A stretch of 15,501 nucleotides of DNA, from NCBI GenBank assembly GCA_051656905.1, contig JBOFJQ010000029.1, positions 1-15,501 on the forward strand. Direction: 5' to 3'. The position numbers and the translations under genes were made by a program. The notes beneath the pieces were generated by a model, which ran no database searches, was not told the origin of the DNA, and was given only the letters and a program-made list of their open reading frames with translations. Positions 13,401 through 15,501 of this stretch are shown in pieces (position 1 is the stretch's first letter; every line of letters begins with the position of its first letter). This DNA is from JAGNZR01 sp051656905. GTDB taxonomy: Bacteria > Fusobacteriota > Fusobacteriia > Fusobacteriales > Fusobacteriaceae.

Positions 13401-14138
13401 TTACTCTGCTGAACCTTCTTCTACGTTAATAGTTTCTGCTCCTGCAACTTCTTTACCTTGGTTTCCTTCTATTACAGCGTTAGCCATTACAGACGCGATT
13501 AATTTTACTGATCTTATAGCATCATCATTCGCTGGGATTGGGTAAGTAATTAAGTCTGGATCAACATTTGTATCGATCATAGCAAATACAGGAATTCCTA
13601 AGTTTGCTGCTTCTACAACTGCTAAAGTTTCTTTCTTAACGTCTACTATGAATATAGCAGCTGGAACATTTTCCATTGCTTTAATTCCTGATAAGTTTTT
13701 AGAAAGTTTTACTAACTCTTTTCTGAAGTTAGCTGCTTCTTTTTTAGTGTAAGCTGTATCTAAAGTTCCATCAGCTTCCATAGTTTCTAACTCTTTTAAT
13801 CTAGCTATTCTAGCTTTTATTGTTTTGTAGTTAGTTAACATTCCACCTAACCATCTGTTGTTTACATAGTACATTCCAGATCTTTCAGCTTGCTCTTTTA
13901 CTGCTTCTTGAGCTTGCTTTTTAGTTCCTACGAATAAAACTTTTCCACCTTCAGATGCGATAGTTCTTAATGCATCATAAGCTACCTCTATTTTCTTTAA
14001 AGATTTGTGTAAATCGATTACATGAATCCCGTTTCTCTCTGTGAAAATATAAGGTTTCATTTTTGGATTCCATCTTTTTGCTTGGTGTCCGAAGTGAACT
14101 CCAGCTTCTAATAATTGTTTCATTGTTATAACTGCCAT
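13401..14138 (-). CDS. rpsB: Ribosomal protein uS2
   Basis: This 245-aa protein of the 30S subunit has the S2 signatures: MKQLLEAGVHFGHQAKRWNPKMKPYIF at the N-terminus, NGIHVIDLHKSLKK, FVGTKKQAQEAV (about 69-80), NNRWLGGMLTNYKTI (93-107) and VDPDLITYPIPANDDAIRSVKLI (192-214). It ends in an acidic tail. The ATG has AGGAGG 7-8 nt upstream. It is the first gene of the rpsB-tsf operon, with the best promoter in the window and a long structured leader, which suggests control at the RNA level. Confidence 0.97.
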   Translation of the reverse strand: MAVITMKQLLEAGVHFGHQAKRWNPKMKPYIFTERNGIHVIDLHKSLKKIEVAYDALRTIASEGGKVLFVGTKKQAQEAVKEQAERSGMYYVNNRWLGGMLTNYKTIKARIARLKELETMEADGTLDTAYTKKEAANFRKELVKLSKNLSGIKAMENVPAAIFIVDVKKETLAVVEAANLGIPVFAMIDTNVDPDLITYPIPANDDAIRSVKLIASVMANAVIEGNQGKEVAGAETINVEEGSAE

Positions 14139-14253
14139 TTTTTTCCTCCTGATTTCTTTTTATTTGGTTATTCTTCCATCAATCTTAAAACTAAGCTATT
14201 CTCATCTAATAGAATCACCATGCTTAGAAACAATTGATGTGCTTTTTAATAAC
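14139..14253 (-). promoter_or_regulatory. Structured rpsB 5' leader (candidate autoregulatory RNA)
   Basis: From the predicted start near 14252 to the ATG, the RNA can form one long interrupted hairpin of four paired segments. Outer: GUUAUU (14253 to 14248) with AAUAAC (14172 to 14167). Second: CAUCAAU (14239 to 14233 read on the plus strand as ATTGATG) with its partner at 14183 to 14177, 7 bp. Third: CUAAGC (14227 to 14222) with GCUUAG (14196 to 14191). Apical: AUUCU (14215 to 14211) with AGAAU (14202 to 14198) around an 8-nt loop. Internal loops are uneven; one side of the top loop carries AUGGUG. Leader control by S2 is known for rpsB in some bacteria. That S2 binds here is inference. Confidence 0.6.
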
Positions 14254-14258
14254 AAACC

Positions 14259-14287
14259 ATTTTATCATTTTTTTTATTTAGTGTCAA
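14259..14287 (-). promoter_or_regulatory. rpsB-tsf promoter
   Basis: A consensus TTGACA (14287 to 14282) is followed after 17 nt by TAAAAT (14264 to 14259), with TGA before the -10 as an extended element. The spacer is A-rich. This is the strongest promoter match in the window, fitting a highly expressed ribosomal operon. The predicted start is 14253 to 14251, exactly where the outer stem of the leader begins. Confidence 0.88.
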
Positions 14288-14321
14288 TTGTTTTAGGCTA
14301 CATTTACTTAAGTTTTTTGTA

Positions 14322-14753
14322 TTAGTTTATCTTTACCAAAAGTCCTTTGTACTGCTTTAACATCATTTTTACCATACCTTTTCTTAGAAGCTGCCACCAT
14401 TTAAAAGTTAAAGATTCCATTCCTTTAACTGAATCTGATAACATCTTTTTTAAAAACTCTAACTCTTCAAAACTTAGTCTTAATTCATCTTTATCTTTTG
14501 AATCACAAATAGCTTTCATATAGTTAAAAAATTCAACTATATTTTTAGCTTGCTCTTCTGAATTTACAAATTGTTTTTTTGCTTCTTCTAAAAATTTCCC
14601 TAAGAATTTTTTCTCGGCCTTATCTAAATTAATACTATATTTTTTTTTCCCTTTTCCAATCTTTTGAATAATGTTCATCATACCCATCATTGCTGAAGCG
14701 TTATTCATCTCCATTGGATTTAAATTATTTGCATTTAATTTTTGTACTTTCAC
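14322..14753 (-). CDS. Small protein of unknown function
   Basis: I do not recognise this 143-aa protein. It begins with a Met/Asn-rich stretch (NPMEMNNASAMMGMMNII, about residues 12-29), then GKGKKK, then charged amphipathic helices (for example LDKAEKKFLGKFLEEAKKQF and LSFEELEFLKKMLSD), and ends basic with FKWWQLLRKGMVKMMLKQYKGLL (about 117-139). There is no signal peptide or clear membrane segment; the basic C-terminal helix could bind nucleic acid or membrane, which is only a guess. The start codon is GTG, chosen because AAGGGGG lies 5 nt upstream, overlapping the tsaC stop. It is 9 nt after tsaC and so probably cotranscribed with it. The rpsB promoter follows directly. Confidence 0.78.
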   Translation of the reverse strand: MKVQKLNANNLNPMEMNNASAMMGMMNIIQKIGKGKKKYSINLDKAEKKFLGKFLEEAKKQFVNSEEQAKNIVEFFNYMKAICDSKDKDELRLSFEELEFLKKMLSDSVKGMESLTFKWWQLLRKGMVKMMLKQYKGLLVKIN

Positions 14754-14762
14754 TTTTCCCCC

Positions 14763-15398
14763 TTAAAATTTTCCTATAATCTCTTCTATCATCTCTTTAG
14801 ATATTGCTCCACTTCTCAATATTTTTATTTTTTCACAACTTAAATCTATTATTGTTGACTCTTTCCCAACAGGACAATCTCCACCATTCACTATTAGATC
14901 TATTTTATCCTTGAACTCTGCTGATAACTCTTGATAATTTCTAGGTGTGTGCTCCCCTGAAATATTAGCACTAGTTGTTGGTAACACTCCACCTACAGCT
15001 TCAATTATTTTTAGAGCTACATCATGGTTTGGCATTCTAACTCCAACTGTTTTTCCATTAGAAACCATTATACTAGGTACACAATCTTTTTTCTCTAATA
15101 TTATAGTTAAGCCTCCTGGCCAAAATTTTTCTATTAGTTTTTGAAATTTCCCTCTATTTTTTTCTGGAATATTTGCTATCTCATCAACTATATTTTTATT
15201 ACTAACCAAAGCAATAAGTGGGGAATTAAAATCTCTACTTTTTGCAATATATAGTTTTTTTAATGCTTCTTCCGAATACATTTGTGCACCAACACCATAA
15301 ACTGTATCTGTTGGATATATAATTAAATTATCGTTTTTGATAAACTTCGCTATCTTCTCATAATTTATTTTTTGAGCACTAAATGTTATATGCATCAT
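14763..15398 (-). CDS. tsaC: Threonylcarbamoyl-AMP synthase (Sua5/YrdC/TsaC family)
   Basis: This 211-aa protein makes threonylcarbamoyl-AMP from threonine, bicarbonate and ATP, the first step of t6A formation at position 37 of ANN-decoding tRNAs. Motifs: YPTDTVYGVGA (28-38), K-S-R with PLIALV (53-65), FWPGGLTIIL (92-101), VGVRMPNH (118-125), TTSANISG (141-148), STIIDL (181-186) and ILRSGAIS (193-200). It is a single YrdC domain without the extra C-terminal Sua5 domain, so TsaC is the better name. Two ATGs stand side by side (15398, 15395); AGGTG 5 or 8 nt upstream suits either. Its own promoter lies about 41 nt upstream. Confidence 0.93.
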   Translation of the reverse strand: MMHITFSAQKINYEKIAKFIKNDNLIIYPTDTVYGVGAQMYSEEALKKLYIAKSRDFNSPLIALVSNKNIVDEIANIPEKNRGKFQKLIEKFWPGGLTIILEKKDCVPSIMVSNGKTVGVRMPNHDVALKIIEAVGGVLPTTSANISGEHTPRNYQELSAEFKDKIDLIVNGGDCPVGKESTIIDLSCEKIKILRSGAISKEMIEEIIGKF

Positions 15399-15438
15399 AT
15401 TTTCACCTATGCCTTTTTATTTTAATATTCTGAATCAC

Positions 15439-15467
15439 ATTTTATCATATTTTTATAAAAAAATCGA
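15439..15467 (-). promoter_or_regulatory. Candidate tsaC promoter
   Basis: TAAAAT (15444 to 15439) is preceded by TGA (extended -10). At 17-nt spacing the -35 position reads TCGATT (15467 to 15462), a weak match, so the extended -10 would carry most of the recognition. The start would be near 15432, giving a leader of about 34 nt. The remaining bases to the window edge are AT-rich with no gene visible. Confidence 0.5.
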
Positions 15468-15501
15468 CATTTTTCAATAATTTTCTTGACTTTATATTTA
15501 T

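Noticed and set aside
1..15501. CRISPR array, insertion sequence, prophage, toxin-antitoxin or defence genes
   Set aside because: No spaced direct repeats, transposase, integrase or known defence motifs were seen; gene content is housekeeping throughout.

Overview
This window looks like core chromosome from a very AT-rich bacterium (roughly 30% G+C by eye), most likely a member of the Fusobacteriota such as Fusobacterium, Cetobacterium or Ilyobacter. The reasons are the base composition, the mix of Firmicutes-like genes (mutS2, mini-RNase III, cysS next to mrnC), the style of the ribosomal proteins, and rpsF followed directly by rpsR without ssb. The genus is an inference; nothing here settles it. 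I see no mobile elements, CRISPR arrays, phage genes or foreign-looking blocks. Almost everything is on the minus strand; rpmB is the only confident plus-strand gene.

Layout from the right edge, in the direction of minus-strand transcription. (1) tsaC (tRNA t6A synthesis) is followed by a 143-aa gene of unknown function. (2) A strong promoter and a roughly 115-nt structured leader precede rpsB. tsf follows across a gap with a perfect 11-bp hairpin, and a clear terminator lies after tsf. (3) pyrH, frr and a small putative lipoprotein gene follow. (4) rpsF-rpsR has its own strong promoter, a hairpin leader and a terminator. (5) The convergent plus-strand gene rpmB has a terminator with a 20-bp perfect stem between it and rpsR. 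(6) mutS2 diverges from rpmB and begins a tightly packed run: mutS2, ispD, a nitrilase-family amidohydrolase, a membrane-anchored unknown, cysS, mrnC, mreB, holB. Several neighbours overlap by a few bases, which suggests translational coupling. (7) At the left edge are tRNA-Val(UAC), with its own promoter, and a tRNA-Asp(GUC) cut by the window edge.

The genes serve translation (S2, S6, S18, L28, EF-Ts, ribosome recycling factor, CysRS, TsaC, mini-III for 23S rRNA ends, two tRNAs), ribosome rescue or DNA transactions (MutS2), replication (delta prime), nucleotide and isoprenoid precursor supply (PyrH, IspD) and cell shape (MreB).

I did not find a new defence or mobile system. The most interesting signals are regulatory: a four-segment extended hairpin in the rpsB leader, an asymmetric-bulge hairpin with a competing fold in the rpsF leader, a terminator that splits the usual rpsB-tsf-pyrH-frr group, and a TGN extended -10 in all seven promoters I could place. 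Three genes (414 aa, 157 aa, 143 aa) have no function I can recognise.
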